Part shown: piece by piece, positions 1 through 8,607 of the stretch
Position numbering within the stretch: position 1 is the first letter of the stretch
Layout: the number at the start of each line of letters is the position of its first letter
From: CAVVEQ01 sp963804865
GTDB lineage: Bacteria; Chloroflexota; Anaerolineae; Anaerolineales; Anaerolineaceae
DNA: 64,000 nucleotides
Assembly: GCA_963804865.1 (NCBI GenBank)
Contig: CAWDSH010000042.1
Location: forward strand, 1 to 64,000
Reading direction: 5' to 3'
Program-made: the position numbers and the translations under genes
Notes under the pieces: model-generated
What the model saw: the letters and a program-made list of their open reading frames with translations, nothing else
Told to the model about the DNA's origin: nothing
Databases searched by the model: none

Positions 1-63
1 CATGGTAATGCTCGTGGAATGGATCTAAAAAACGTACACCACACATCACAAGGAGAAATCTAA

Positions 64-546
64 ATGTTAAAAAAAGGTTCGACCATCCTCTCGAAGAAGC
101 TGTTCATACTAACTATTGGGGGCGGAGTAGTATTCTGGGTAACTACCATCGCAATTTCCCTGCTTCCCATCGCAGCGGAGTATAGATCTGTCTTTTCAAA
201 AGCGAGTATTCAAACGGTTTGGGTTGCTTCTTTGCCCGCCGGTTTGATTATCGGATGCTGCGTCAGTTATTCTTTGCTTCGTTTTTTTGACAAGATTCTA
301 ACAAAGGATCCAATTCTAAAATCCGTGATAATAAGCCTCATCGCCCTAGTCATTATGACAATCCTAAACCTAGTTCCCCAAAGTTTTCTTGGGCAGCGTG
401 ATGTCTTGCATTACTTTCTCATCGGCATAATGCTTGACGCACCAAGGTTTCTCTTTCTTGGAATAGTTATTGGCTATCTATATAGACGGCTGTGCAAAGG
501 ATCCGATCCATCCGCAAATGCTTCCAAGTCTGCTCAGGCGGAATAG
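64..546 (+). CDS. Predicted four-span membrane protein, unknown function
   Basis: A 160-residue integral membrane protein that I do not recognise. Hydrophobic stretches near residues 11-35, 50-70, 85-105 and 118-142 suggest four spans, followed by a short polar tail. The ATG follows an AGGAG at 51-55, eight bases upstream, which fixes the start. A second, decayed copy lies immediately downstream (557-1012) and repeats the pattern PIAA.YR.AFS, SRCCVSFFLLRFFD and PRFL.LGIVIG, so this is one half of a tandem duplication. No catalytic or ligand-binding motif is visible. Function is unknown; membrane location is confident. Confidence 0.75.
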   Translation: MLKKGSTILSKKLFILTIGGGVVFWVTTIAISLLPIAAEYRSVFSKASIQTVWVASLPAGLIIGCCVSYSLLRFFDKILTKDPILKSVIISLIALVIMTILNLVPQSFLGQRDVLHYFLIGIMLDAPRFLFLGIVIGYLYRRLCKGSDPSANASKSAQAE

Positions 547-556
547 GTGGACAACC

Positions 557-1012
557 ATGGAAACCCAGGCCACAGCTCGAACCAAGCGGCAGACATCACG
601 TGAGTTCTACAAGAAACTGCTTAAGTTAGCAGGAGCAGGAGGCGCAGCATTCTGGATCACTGATTTCGTGATTTCAGTGTCTCCCATTGCCGCAGCGTAT
701 AGAGCCGCCTTCTCGATCTCTTCGCTGCCTGTGGCTCTTGTTGAAGCGTTTGTTGGTGGCTGGTTATCGCGATGCTGCGTCAGCTTTTTCCTGCTTCGTT
801 TCTTTGATAGGCTTCCCAGCCCAAAATCCCATCTTCAAGGCATTGATCCTTAGCATTGTTGCCATGATTATGATCGAAGTCCTTTCAGCTCTTGGTAATC
901 CAAGCCCATGCCTCTGTCTACCTTTTGATTGACACAGGGATGAACGTGCCAAGGTTTCTCGCTCTTGGAATAGTTATTGGCCTATCTTTACGATAAAGCT
1001 CAATGGAAAGCG
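557..1012 (+). pseudogene. Decayed tandem copy of the upstream membrane protein
   Basis: The ATG at 557 opens a protein whose N-terminal half (SVSPIAAAYRAAFS, SRCCVSFFLLRFFDR) matches the preceding gene. Homology then jumps frame near 820-850 (NPIFKALILSIVAMIM), again near 905 (YLLIDTGMNVPRFLALGIVIG) and once more near 981 (GYLYDKAQWK). Each jump is explained by one extra base. No single frame is open over the whole length. The residue-level similarity to the intact neighbour shows this is a former paralogue and not noise. The remnant runs up to the start of the next gene. Confidence 0.7.
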
Positions 1013-1019
1013 CGTGATA

Positions 1020-2010
1020 ATGAAAGCGATTATCTGTACAAGATACGGTTCACCGGATGTTCTTCAGCTCCGGGAGGTGGAGAAACCTTCCCCGCAAGAG
1101 GATGAGATACTGATCCAAATTCACGCAGCCTCTCTCAATTCGCGTGACTTACGCATGCTGCGGGCAAATCCGTTTTTTATGCGGCTGATGCCTGGAGGTC
1201 TTTTCCGTCCAAAAAACAGGATACTCGGGGCTGATTTTGCCGGGCGGTGTTGAGGCTATTGGCTGTAACGTCAAGCAGTTTAAGCCAGGCGATGAAGTCT
1301 TTGGGTACTTACCGAGTGCAACCGGGTGCGGTACTTTCGCGGAATACGTGTGCGCGAGTGAAAAACTGGTCGCCCTGAAACCAGCCAATCTAACGTTCGA
1401 GCAGGCGGCAGCTGTCCCGTTGGCGGCGATGACTGCCTTGCAGGGATTACGCGACAATGGAAACATTCAACCCGGGCAAAAGGTGTTGATTCAAGGAGCG
1501 TCTGGCGGTGTAGGGACCTTCGCTGTGCAGATTGCCAAAGCTTTTGGGGCTGAAGTTACCGCGGTGTGCAGCACGCGTAACATAGAAATGGCGCGTGCCC
1601 TTGGGTCAGACTATGTCATCGATTACAAAGTGGAAGACTTCACCCAAAGCGGGGTCCAGTACGACTTGATCCTGGCTGTAAACGGATATCATCCAATTTC
1701 GGATTATCTAAATGCATTAAAACCTGAAGGAACCTATGTCGTTACTGGAGGCTCGATGTTGCAACTCATCCAGGCGGGAAGCAATGCGAAAAGAGTTTCC
1801 AAGAGCGGGGGCCAAAAAATAGTTGTTGTATCGCTGAAACAAAACCAGGAGGACTTGATCTTTATAAAAGAACTGCTTGAATCTGGAAGAATCAAACCGG
1901 TGATTGATGGATGTTACTCGCTGAGCAACACTCCTGAAGCTTTCTATTATTTTGAGAAAGAACATCCCAGGGGAAAAGTTGTCATTAGCGTGCCCCCATC
2001 CTCTGTTTAA
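1020..2010 (+). CDS. MDR-family NAD(P)H quinone oxidoreductase-like protein (frameshifted)
   Basis: A medium-chain dehydrogenase/reductase of the zinc-free quinone-oxidoreductase type. The N-terminal GroES-like part (MKAIICTRYGSPDVLQL, HAASLNSRDLR) is in one frame to about 1250. The rest (VEAIGCNVKQFKPGDEVFG, the NADP-binding QGASGGVGTFAVQIAK, SDYVIDY) continues one frame over. One extra base in the run GGGCGG near 1243 accounts for the break; the repaired protein is about 330 residues, usual for the family. I prefer ATG 1020 over GTG 1014 because conserved homology starts at MKA and GGAAAG lies at 1004-1009. The substrate cannot be told; a soluble redox enzyme is expected. Confidence 0.75.
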
Positions 2011-2150
2011 TTCAACATCCTGTTTACAGGAACAAATCCGTTGTTACGTCCGTCATATAAATAGGTGATAAGGATAAAAGACAAATAGTCATCTCCATCC
2101 CCTTTTATACACAGATGAAATAGAAAAATCTAGCAACAAAGAGTGACGAA

Positions 2151-2747
2151 ATGAAAAGTGTAATTCCATTCACGATCGTTTTAGTGACACTGGCTGCCTG
2201 TACTGCGCTCAAGCCCCGGACGCCTGAACCTGCCGCGACGGATATACCTGAGGTGAATATGCCAAATCCTGCCTCGGTCTATTGCGAGCAGCAAGGCAAC
2301 AAACTCGAAATTCGCACTGCTGCCGATGGCAGCCAATCCGGCATCTGTGTATTTCCGGATGGCACGTCATGTGACGAATGGGCTTATTTCCGTGGGGAGT
2401 GCGGTATGGAAACCCTGGAAAATCCCAAACTTAACCAAACCGCAGAACCGACATCCAATGCCAGTGGTGGTTATATGCAGCCAGGTACTTCAGAACCAAT
2501 AGAAGATTGGTGGGGGGTCATCAAGAGTACGGAGACCGGCTCACAATATGATGATTGCTTTGAGCGGCAGGACTTCGGGCAATCGATCTATTTTGGCGTC
2601 GATTCAATGGACCCGGATGTACAAGCGCAGATCGAGTCGTTGCGCGACAGCGGCAAGATCGTTCACCTCTATGGCACATTATTCAGTAATGTTCCTGACT
2701 ACAATGGCTCGCAGGTCCAGGTGGATCGCATCGAGGTTCAAAAGTAA
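2151..2747 (+). CDS. Lipoprotein with DUF333 domain
   Basis: The N-terminus is a type II signal peptide with lipobox LAAC (Cys 17) followed by a Pro/Thr-rich linker, so the protein should be anchored on the outer face of the membrane. Residues of about 39-85 (NPASVYCEQQGNKLEI, GSQSGICVFPDGTSCDEW, FRGEC) are the cysteine-containing DUF333 repeat, found in putative haemolysins and many Chloroflexota lipoproteins. The C-terminal 80 residues (DWWGVIKSTE, DDCFERQDFGQSIYFGV) form a second unit I cannot name. It is a single gene between a dehydrogenase and a polyphosphate kinase. No enzymatic activity is indicated. Confidence 0.75.
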   Translation: MKSVIPFTIVLVTLAACTALKPRTPEPAATDIPEVNMPNPASVYCEQQGNKLEIRTAADGSQSGICVFPDGTSCDEWAYFRGECGMETLENPKLNQTAEPTSNASGGYMQPGTSEPIEDWWGVIKSTETGSQYDDCFERQDFGQSIYFGVDSMDPDVQAQIESLRDSGKIVHLYGTLFSNVPDYNGSQVQVDRIEVQK

Positions 2748-2931
2748 AGATCCCTTACTGGCTGTTTCCAGGCAAATCCATATGGATTAGCCGGGCTTGC
2801 CTGAGGTCATCTGGCAACAAGGTTATTTCGAGCACATCATCCGATATGACAGAGACTAATCGGATATTCATTAATTCATCCTCTCAAATCCGATACAATT
2901 AGCGTATGGAAAATTATCGTAAGGAGGGACA

Positions 2932-3750
2932 ATGTTCAAGGAATATCGCGTTAAACCGGATAGTAAATTCAAGTTGACGGATATCGACCCGGACGACCTG
3001 GGCGAATGGAAGGATAAAAAGGACGCCGCCCAGGAGCGTCTGGATGAACTGTGCTCCGAGCTGGATAAACTGCAGGAAATTCTGTACGCTGAAGGAAAAC
3101 ACAAGGTATTGATCGTGATCCAGGCGATGGACACCGGCGGCAAGGACGGCACCATCCGCAGCGTTTTCGAGCACGTCAATCCCCAGGGTGTGCGCGTTGC
3201 CAGCTTCAAGGTGCCCACTTCGACCGAGCTGGCGCACGATTACCTCTGGCGGGTGCATTCCCAGGTGCCCGGCAAGGGTGAGTTGGTGATCTTCAACCGT
3301 TCCCATTATGAAGATGTGCTGGTGGTGCGTGTCCACAACCTGGTGGATACGGAAACCTGCAAACGCCGTTACCGCCATATGGCCGAATTTGAGCGCCTGC
3401 TCGCCGAGGAGGGTACCACCATCCTCAAGTTCTTCCTGCATATCTCGAAGGACGAGCAAAAGGAACGCCTGCTGGAACGCATTGATACCCCCGAAAAGAA
3501 TTGGAAATTCAACCCCGGCGATCTCAAGGAAAGGGCGCTCTGGGGAGATTATATGAACGCCTACGAGGATGCCATCCGTGAGACCAGCACGGATCACGCG
3601 CCCTGGTATGTTGTTCCTGCCAACCGCAACTGGTACCGCAACCTGGTCGTCGCGGGCGTGATCGTCGATGCCCTGAAAGACCTGAATATGGCTTATCCAA
3701 AACCAGAAGAAGATTTCCAGCCTTACCGACAGCAGCTGGTGGTGGATTAG
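2932..3750 (+). CDS. ppk2: Polyphosphate kinase 2 family protein (PPK2)
   Basis: A 272-residue cytosolic kinase that transfers phosphate between polyphosphate and nucleotides. The Walker A loop MDTGGKDGT is at residues 66-74, the Walker B/lid region VIFNRSHYEDVLVVRV follows at about 119-134, and the conserved NFHIS-type strand appears as FFLHIS. The length and the single PPK2 domain fit the short nucleoside mono/diphosphate-phosphorylating class; the exact substrate preference is inferred. The ATG at 2932 has a strong AAGGAGGG eight bases before it. A TA-rich stretch, AATTAGCGTATGG, lies just upstream. It appears monocistronic. Confidence 0.9.
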   Translation: MFKEYRVKPDSKFKLTDIDPDDLGEWKDKKDAAQERLDELCSELDKLQEILYAEGKHKVLIVIQAMDTGGKDGTIRSVFEHVNPQGVRVASFKVPTSTELAHDYLWRVHSQVPGKGELVIFNRSHYEDVLVVRVHNLVDTETCKRRYRHMAEFERLLAEEGTTILKFFLHISKDEQKERLLERIDTPEKNWKFNPGDLKERALWGDYMNAYEDAIRETSTDHAPWYVVPANRNWYRNLVVAGVIVDALKDLNMAYPKPEEDFQPYRQQLVVD

Positions 3751-3770
3751 CTTTTATTGGCTTTATAAAA

Positions 3771-4400
3771 TTAAGGGTGATTATTGTGAATTTCGTCTTT
3801 TTTTAGAAGACAAAGGATCAAATTAATGGAGAGAGCTCCTGTCAGGATGATGTATTGAGGTGTTACCGTTAATACAAACCAATTTGGTGGTGAAGAAAAA
3901 ATGAGTTCATTGACCGTAAGAAAGGACAGGAGTAAGAAGGGAATGGCTCCAAAAACCACCATAAGGATGAGATGATAGGGATCGCGAGTTCTTAATTTAA
4001 AGGTGAAAAGGTATTTAATTAACAACCCCTCCATACGCGCAGCTTCGGCTTGTGAATCCAGGGGATCATAACCAGTGCGACCATTTCGGGTTCTATAACC
4101 AGGCAAGCCCCTTATTTGGGGAACCTCAATAACCATTGTTTCAATTAACGTGGTTGGGTCTTCTGCTTCGATTTTCCCTTCGGCATGTATATTTTCTAAA
4201 TCAGTTTCAATTTCATTGGTTTCTTGGAGTTCATCCTGTGGAGGTACGGTCCCCAACCGTTCTTCAAGAATTTCTCTGATCACTTCGAAAGCTTCTTCGG
4301 ACCATTCAAATCGATCGTTTGCCGACCAAATTTTAAGCAGATTATTGGAATCCCAAAAATCTAGATTTGCCCGTATTTGTTTCTTAAGATCATCCTTCAT
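3771..4400 (-). CDS. Hypothetical membrane-anchored protein
   Basis: A 209-residue protein without a recognisable family. The first 60 residues look helical and soluble (LDFWDSNNLLKIWSANDRFEWSEEA is part of it), then an acidic linker, a short conserved-looking GYRTRNGRTGYDPLDSQAEA segment, and two or three membrane spans at about 140-165 and 175-200. It is convergent with the PPK2 gene, only 20 bases away. Codon use is AT-richer than in the flanking genes. Together with the next minus-strand gene it may form a small acquired pair; this is inference only. Confidence 0.6.
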   Translation of the reverse strand: MKDDLKKQIRANLDFWDSNNLLKIWSANDRFEWSEEAFEVIREILEERLGTVPPQDELQETNEIETDLENIHAEGKIEAEDPTTLIETMVIEVPQIRGLPGYRTRNGRTGYDPLDSQAEAARMEGLLIKYLFTFKLRTRDPYHLILMVVFGAIPFLLLSFLTVNELIFSSPPNWFVLTVTPQYIILTGALSINLILCLLKKDEIHNNHP

Positions 4401-4539
4401 TTTTACTCCTGGTGATCTTCTCCGGTATTTTTGGTTGATTTTTATTCCAGCAATTCTTATACCAAATTTGAATTGTTGAATGGTCCATTATCAGAATGCT
4501 GATCATAATAATTACCAAAATGGTATTCTAGAAAAGTTG

Positions 4540-5088
4540 TTAATTTCTTATGACATCAAAATACAATCCTTTAAGGAAATCAATAATCGCTTTTCTCTCC
4601 ATAATGAATTCGATAATACTAAACAACGACCACATTAGAAAAAATAAAGCAAATATCAGCGTGACATTTGCCAATTTGGGGAGCAACCAGGTGATAAAGT
4701 ATATTATCAAAAAACATACCAAGGAAAGAATGATAAAAGGCAAACCGAAATGACCTCTAATGATTGATCCAGCCTCGTCGTCAAACACTCTTCCATAAAA
4801 AGAGGGGGATGTCTCAATTCTTATTGGAAAACTAAAAATCGCAAACCGCACTTCTCCTTCATTCGGGAATGCATCTGTACCATCGGGATTCATTTGATGT
4901 CCTTGGATCTTGAAATAATTACCCCAATAGGATCCGTAAAAAATATAATATTCCCCATCCTGCTTTTTTTTAAGCATCGGTTTTAAGGCATACTCCAGGC
5001 GTTCAATCACAGCCAGGCTATTAATTGATGTTTTTAGGACTACTTCGGATATGGTTATTTTCGCAAAAAACAGATCGATTTTATTCAT
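4540..5088 (-). CDS. Hypothetical membrane protein
   Basis: A 182-residue AT-rich gene of unknown function. Residues 1-110 look soluble and beta-rich (YYIFYGSYWGNYFKIQGHQM, EVRFAIFSFPIRIE); residues 113-160 contain two adjacent hydrophobic helices (LPFIILSLVCFLIIYFI and TLIFALFFLMWSLFSIIEFI). No catalytic motif is visible. It lies upstream of the other minus-strand membrane gene with a 140-base gap and could be co-transcribed with it. A 290-base AT-rich intergenic region separates it from the divergent protease gene and probably carries promoters for both directions. Confidence 0.55.
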   Translation of the reverse strand: MNKIDLFFAKITISEVVLKTSINSLAVIERLEYALKPMLKKKQDGEYYIFYGSYWGNYFKIQGHQMNPDGTDAFPNEGEVRFAIFSFPIRIETSPSFYGRVFDDEAGSIIRGHFGLPFIILSLVCFLIIYFITWLLPKLANVTLIFALFFLMWSLFSIIEFIMERKAIIDFLKGLYFDVIRN

Positions 5089-5378
5089 TAAAGCTGCGTC
5101 TGCCCGTATGCTTAGTTGGAAAATATTTTTCTTGTGTTAATTATACTTTTTTGATGATTTGTTGTTAGCCACACCACATTTCCCATTAAAAATCGTAAAT
5201 GACAATTTCTATTCAATCATTCGTTTACAGTTTTTAGTTTTTTACTTTATTTCCATTACAACCTACTGACGACGGGTATCGTTTATTTTAGTAACAAGAG
5301 ACAGATATTATGCACGTTTTTCGAACCCTGTCATTTCTGTGCAATCTTGATATGCTAAAATGAACTCGAGTACCTGCC

Positions 5379-7838
5379 GTGAGAATTCGCCATGCGATCT
5401 CTCTTGTTATTGTATGCCTGCTTGCAGCCGGGTTTAATCCTTCCGGTTCGCATTCCGTTCAAGCATCTCCCGATCATCAAGTCGCTGCCTTCGCACCCGG
5501 CGAGCTGATCCTTGGCCTGGCAGAGGGCGTCCTGGTTACCGAGTTTGAGCTGCCTGCGGGTGCCGCCCTCGCTGAAACCCCCTCCGAGATCGCTGACCAG
5601 CTGAACACTTTTCTCATCACCGTTCCTGCCGGGCAGGAGGGTTCGATCCGCAGCGCACTGCTTGCCAGCCCGCAGGTGCTTTTCGTCGAATATAACACCC
5701 GCGTTCGCGCGCTGCTCACCCCCGACGATCCGCTCTGGCTTCCGGGCACTGTTCCACCCGCGACCATGCTTGGGCAGTACGGTCCCGTGCACGTCAACGC
5801 GCCGGATGCCTGGGACATCACCACCGGCTCCACCGCTATCACCATTGCCATCGTCGATTCGGGTATCGATGCAACCCACCCGGAATTCTCCGGACGCCTC
5901 CAAACCGGTTACGATTTCGTTGATGGTGACAGCAACCCCCGCGATAATTGCGGTCACGGCACGCACGTCGCCGGTATCGCCGCTGCCAGCGGTAATAATG
6001 CGCAGGGCATCGCCGGCATCAACTGGGGCGCGCGCATCATGCCGGTTCGCGTGCTCAGCTACCAGTCCGGCAGCTGCTCCGGCGATCTGAGCGACGTTGC
6101 AGCCGGCATCGTCTGGGCGGTCGATCACGGCGCGGACGTGATCAATCTCAGCCTGGGTGTCACCTCGCCCTCCATGCTGCTGGAGAACGCCACGTATTAC
6201 GCCTACTCGAACGGTGTGACCGTGGTGGCAGCCGCGGGCAATTCCGGTGCCGCCGGGCTTACCTACCCGGCGCGTTATTCCTGGGTGCTCTCGGTGGGTT
6301 CCACCAATGAGTCTGACCTGCGCAATTCCAATTCCTCCACCGGCGCCGAGCTGGACTTGATGGCGCCCGGTTCGAATATTCTCTCCACGCTGCCCACCTA
6401 CACCCTCACCGGCTCGGGGCGTAATTACGGCACGTTGAGCGGCACGTCCATGTCCGCACCGCACGCCTCCGCTGCTGCCGCGCTCCTCCTCGGGTATGAC
6501 CCTGCCCGCTTCGATCACCCGCTCAAGGTCTACGAAGCGCTCACCGCCACCGCCCGGGACCTGGGTGCCGCCGGTTGGGACAACCAGACCGGTTTCGGTC
6601 TGCTCGATATCCGCCTGGCGCTGGATTACCTGCCCACCGTCATCCCGCCGGATCCGCCTGAAGCCGATGTGCGCTACGAATGGCTCAGCTCGCGCCAGTG
6701 CCAGAACATCGCCTTCTCCTGGGTGGACGCCACTTCGGGCACCGTGCAGTTCATCACCGAGAACGACGGCATCTCCCCGGCGCCGGTCAACATTCCCTTC
6801 ACCTTCACCTTTGGCGGGGTGGATTACACCCAGCTCTACATTTCCGCCAACGGCTTTCTCACCTTCGATCCTGCCATTCTCTCCCTGCCAGTCGCGCGCC
6901 GCTACGAGACCGCCTACAACATGCCCATCCCGGGCATCGCGCTGCCCAACCAGGCCGCTGCGCCTTTCTGGGACGATCTCAATCCCTCCGCCAACCCCTC
7001 CAGCCGCATCTATACCCGCACCATAGGCAGTACTCCAAATCGCCGTTTCGTCATTGAGTGGTACCGGGTCCCGCTGCAGGCTTACACGGGCAGTGAGCTC
7101 ACCTTTGAAGTCATTTTATATGAAGGAACCGACCAGCTGCGCTTCCAGTATCTCACCCTGGATGGCACCGGTTCGAGCGGCGCTTCTGCCACCATCGGGC
7201 TGGAGTTCCTGGATGGCGAGGCGGGCACCCAGGTGGCTTATAACCAGTCCGGCGCGGTGCACGAGAACGAGGCCATCCATTTCTATCCCGGCGGCGCGGA
7301 GGATGACCAGCTCTTCCCGGGCTGCGTCTATTCCACGCCCACCGGCACGGACGGCGGCAGCTACATCATGCCGCCCTTCTGCCTGGAGATCCCTTCCGGC
7401 ACCCTGGATGGCGACAGCCTGCTGCGCCTGGAGCTGCTGCGCCGCGTGCCCGCCCTGCCCGACCGCTACGTGGACCTGGGCAGCTACATCGATATCACCC
7501 TGGATCCTGCGCCGGTCCCGCCCCTCGACCCCCAGCCGCAGGTCTGCTACAACTACTCGGGCGAGGACGTGATCGCCGCCGGCGGGCACCCCGAGAACCT
7601 GTTCATCGCCGTTTATTCCGCCGGGCGCTGGGAGTCGCTTCCCACCGACCTGGATGCTTCCGCGGCGCAGATCTGGGCGGACGCCAATCATTTCTCCATC
7701 TATGGCGCCTTCGCCACGCGCCCCGCGCAGCTCCCCGTAACCGGCGCAGCCGATCCCCATTACGAGGTCTGGTATTTCTTCCTCATCCTCCTGGGCATGG
7801 CGTTCGTTACCCGATTGGTTCTGAAGCCTGCGCGTTGA
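5379..7838 (+). CDS. Secreted S8 subtilisin-like protease with LPVTG sorting signal
   Basis: An 819-residue exported serine protease. A signal peptide covers about residues 1-30, an inhibitor-I9-like prodomain follows, then the peptidase S8 domain with catalytic Asp160 (AIVDSGIDATHPEF), His193 (NCGHGTHVAGI) and Ser357 (SGTSMSAPHAS). A long beta-rich C-terminal part (about 430-780) contains a NIDO/adhesin-like region (IPFTFTFGGVDYTQLYISAN). The protein ends with LPVTG at 785-789, a hydrophobic helix and KPAR, a classic cell-wall sorting signal. The start is a GTG with little Shine-Dalgarno support. The sortase gene overlaps its stop codon, so processing by that partner is very likely. Confidence 0.85.
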   Translation: MRIRHAISLVIVCLLAAGFNPSGSHSVQASPDHQVAAFAPGELILGLAEGVLVTEFELPAGAALAETPSEIADQLNTFLITVPAGQEGSIRSALLASPQVLFVEYNTRVRALLTPDDPLWLPGTVPPATMLGQYGPVHVNAPDAWDITTGSTAITIAIVDSGIDATHPEFSGRLQTGYDFVDGDSNPRDNCGHGTHVAGIAAASGNNAQGIAGINWGARIMPVRVLSYQSGSCSGDLSDVAAGIVWAVDHGADVINLSLGVTSPSMLLENATYYAYSNGVTVVAAAGNSGAAGLTYPARYSWVLSVGSTNESDLRNSNSSTGAELDLMAPGSNILSTLPTYTLTGSGRNYGTLSGTSMSAPHASAAAALLLGYDPARFDHPLKVYEALTATARDLGAAGWDNQTGFGLLDIRLALDYLPTVIPPDPPEADVRYEWLSSRQCQNIAFSWVDATSGTVQFITENDGISPAPVNIPFTFTFGGVDYTQLYISANGFLTFDPAILSLPVARRYETAYNMPIPGIALPNQAAAPFWDDLNPSANPSSRIYTRTIGSTPNRRFVIEWYRVPLQAYTGSELTFEVILYEGTDQLRFQYLTLDGTGSSGASATIGLEFLDGEAGTQVAYNQSGAVHENEAIHFYPGGAEDDQLFPGCVYSTPTGTDGGSYIMPPFCLEIPSGTLDGDSLLRLELLRRVPALPDRYVDLGSYIDITLDPAPVPPLDPQPQVCYNYSGEDVIAAGGHPENLFIAVYSAGRWESLPTDLDASAAQIWADANHFSIYGAFATRPAQLPVTGAADPHYEVWYFFLILLGMAFVTRLVLKPAR

Positions 7839-8485
7839 AACGCATTTCCTTTCTCCCGCTCCTGCTGCTTGTCACCGCCTGCGCCGTTCAGCCGGCGGAA
7901 CCGGTGCCGGCTGCCACGCTCGCCCCACCGGCTGTGGAGACCATGATCCCCAGCGAAGCCAGTGCCATCGAACTGCCAGCACCTGCCACACCTTTCCCCG
8001 AAAATATCGCTGCTCTCGCAGAAGCCCAGTTCGGCGAACGCCTGATCGAATACGTCACCATCCCCGCCATCGACGTGCTCGCCCCGGTCACCCCCGTCGG
8101 CTGGCAGACAGATTGGGTGGAGGGTGATCTCCCCGGCTGGGATTCCCCCGCGGCTGCCGTGGGCTGGGCGCTCACCAGCGCGCTGCCGGGCGATGCGGGC
8201 AACATCATCCTCTACGGGCATAACAATATCGATTCCTCGGTCTTCAAGGATCTCTACCAGCTGCAACCCGGGGATGCGGTCACACTGCAGACGGGCGAGG
8301 GGCAGGTTGTCTATAACGTGGCGGAGGTAAAGATCTTCCCCGCATCGGATGCCGCCGCCGACCGCGAGATCTTCAACACCTGGCTGAAGCCCACCCGTGC
8401 CCCTCGGCTGACCCTCATCTCCTGCTGGCCGCCGGATAACAACACCCATCGCGTGATCGTTGTTGCCTACCCGGTCCTGCCCTGA
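7835..8485 (+). CDS. Sortase with lipoprotein-type signal, partner of the upstream LPVTG protease
   Basis: A 216-residue sortase. The catalytic triad is visible as His129 (ILYGHNN), Cys197 (LTLISCWPP, the TLxTC box with Ser before Cys) and Arg206 (NTHRVIVVA). The N-terminus is a lipobox, LLLVTAC with Cys16, followed by a Pro/Ala linker. The enzyme therefore appears to be lipid-anchored where most sortases use a transmembrane helix. The TTG start overlaps the protease stop (TTGA), indicating translational coupling. Sortases cut LPxTG-type signals on the outer membrane face; here the nearest substrate is the protease. It is close to class D/E sortases, but the class is not certain. Confidence 0.85.
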   Translation: MKRISFLPLLLLVTACAVQPAEPVPAATLAPPAVETMIPSEASAIELPAPATPFPENIAALAEAQFGERLIEYVTIPAIDVLAPVTPVGWQTDWVEGDLPGWDSPAAAVGWALTSALPGDAGNIILYGHNNIDSSVFKDLYQLQPGDAVTLQTGEGQVVYNVAEVKIFPASDAAADREIFNTWLKPTRAPRLTLISCWPPDNNTHRVIVVAYPVLP

Positions 8486-8607
8486 GCATCCCATCAGATC
8501 GTTTTTGATGGCTGCACCCTCCTTGCTGATTTGTTAACCGCCAAACCGTTGACTTTTCCAAAATTTACAGCTATCTTAGGATTACCACCTTGCAGGAGGT
8601 ATTTCGT

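Noticed and set aside
5355..6518. 387-codon minus-strand open frame opposite the protease
   Set aside because: The product is Gly/Arg/Ala rich and overlaps the conserved S8 catalytic domain on the other strand; a GC-driven artefact.
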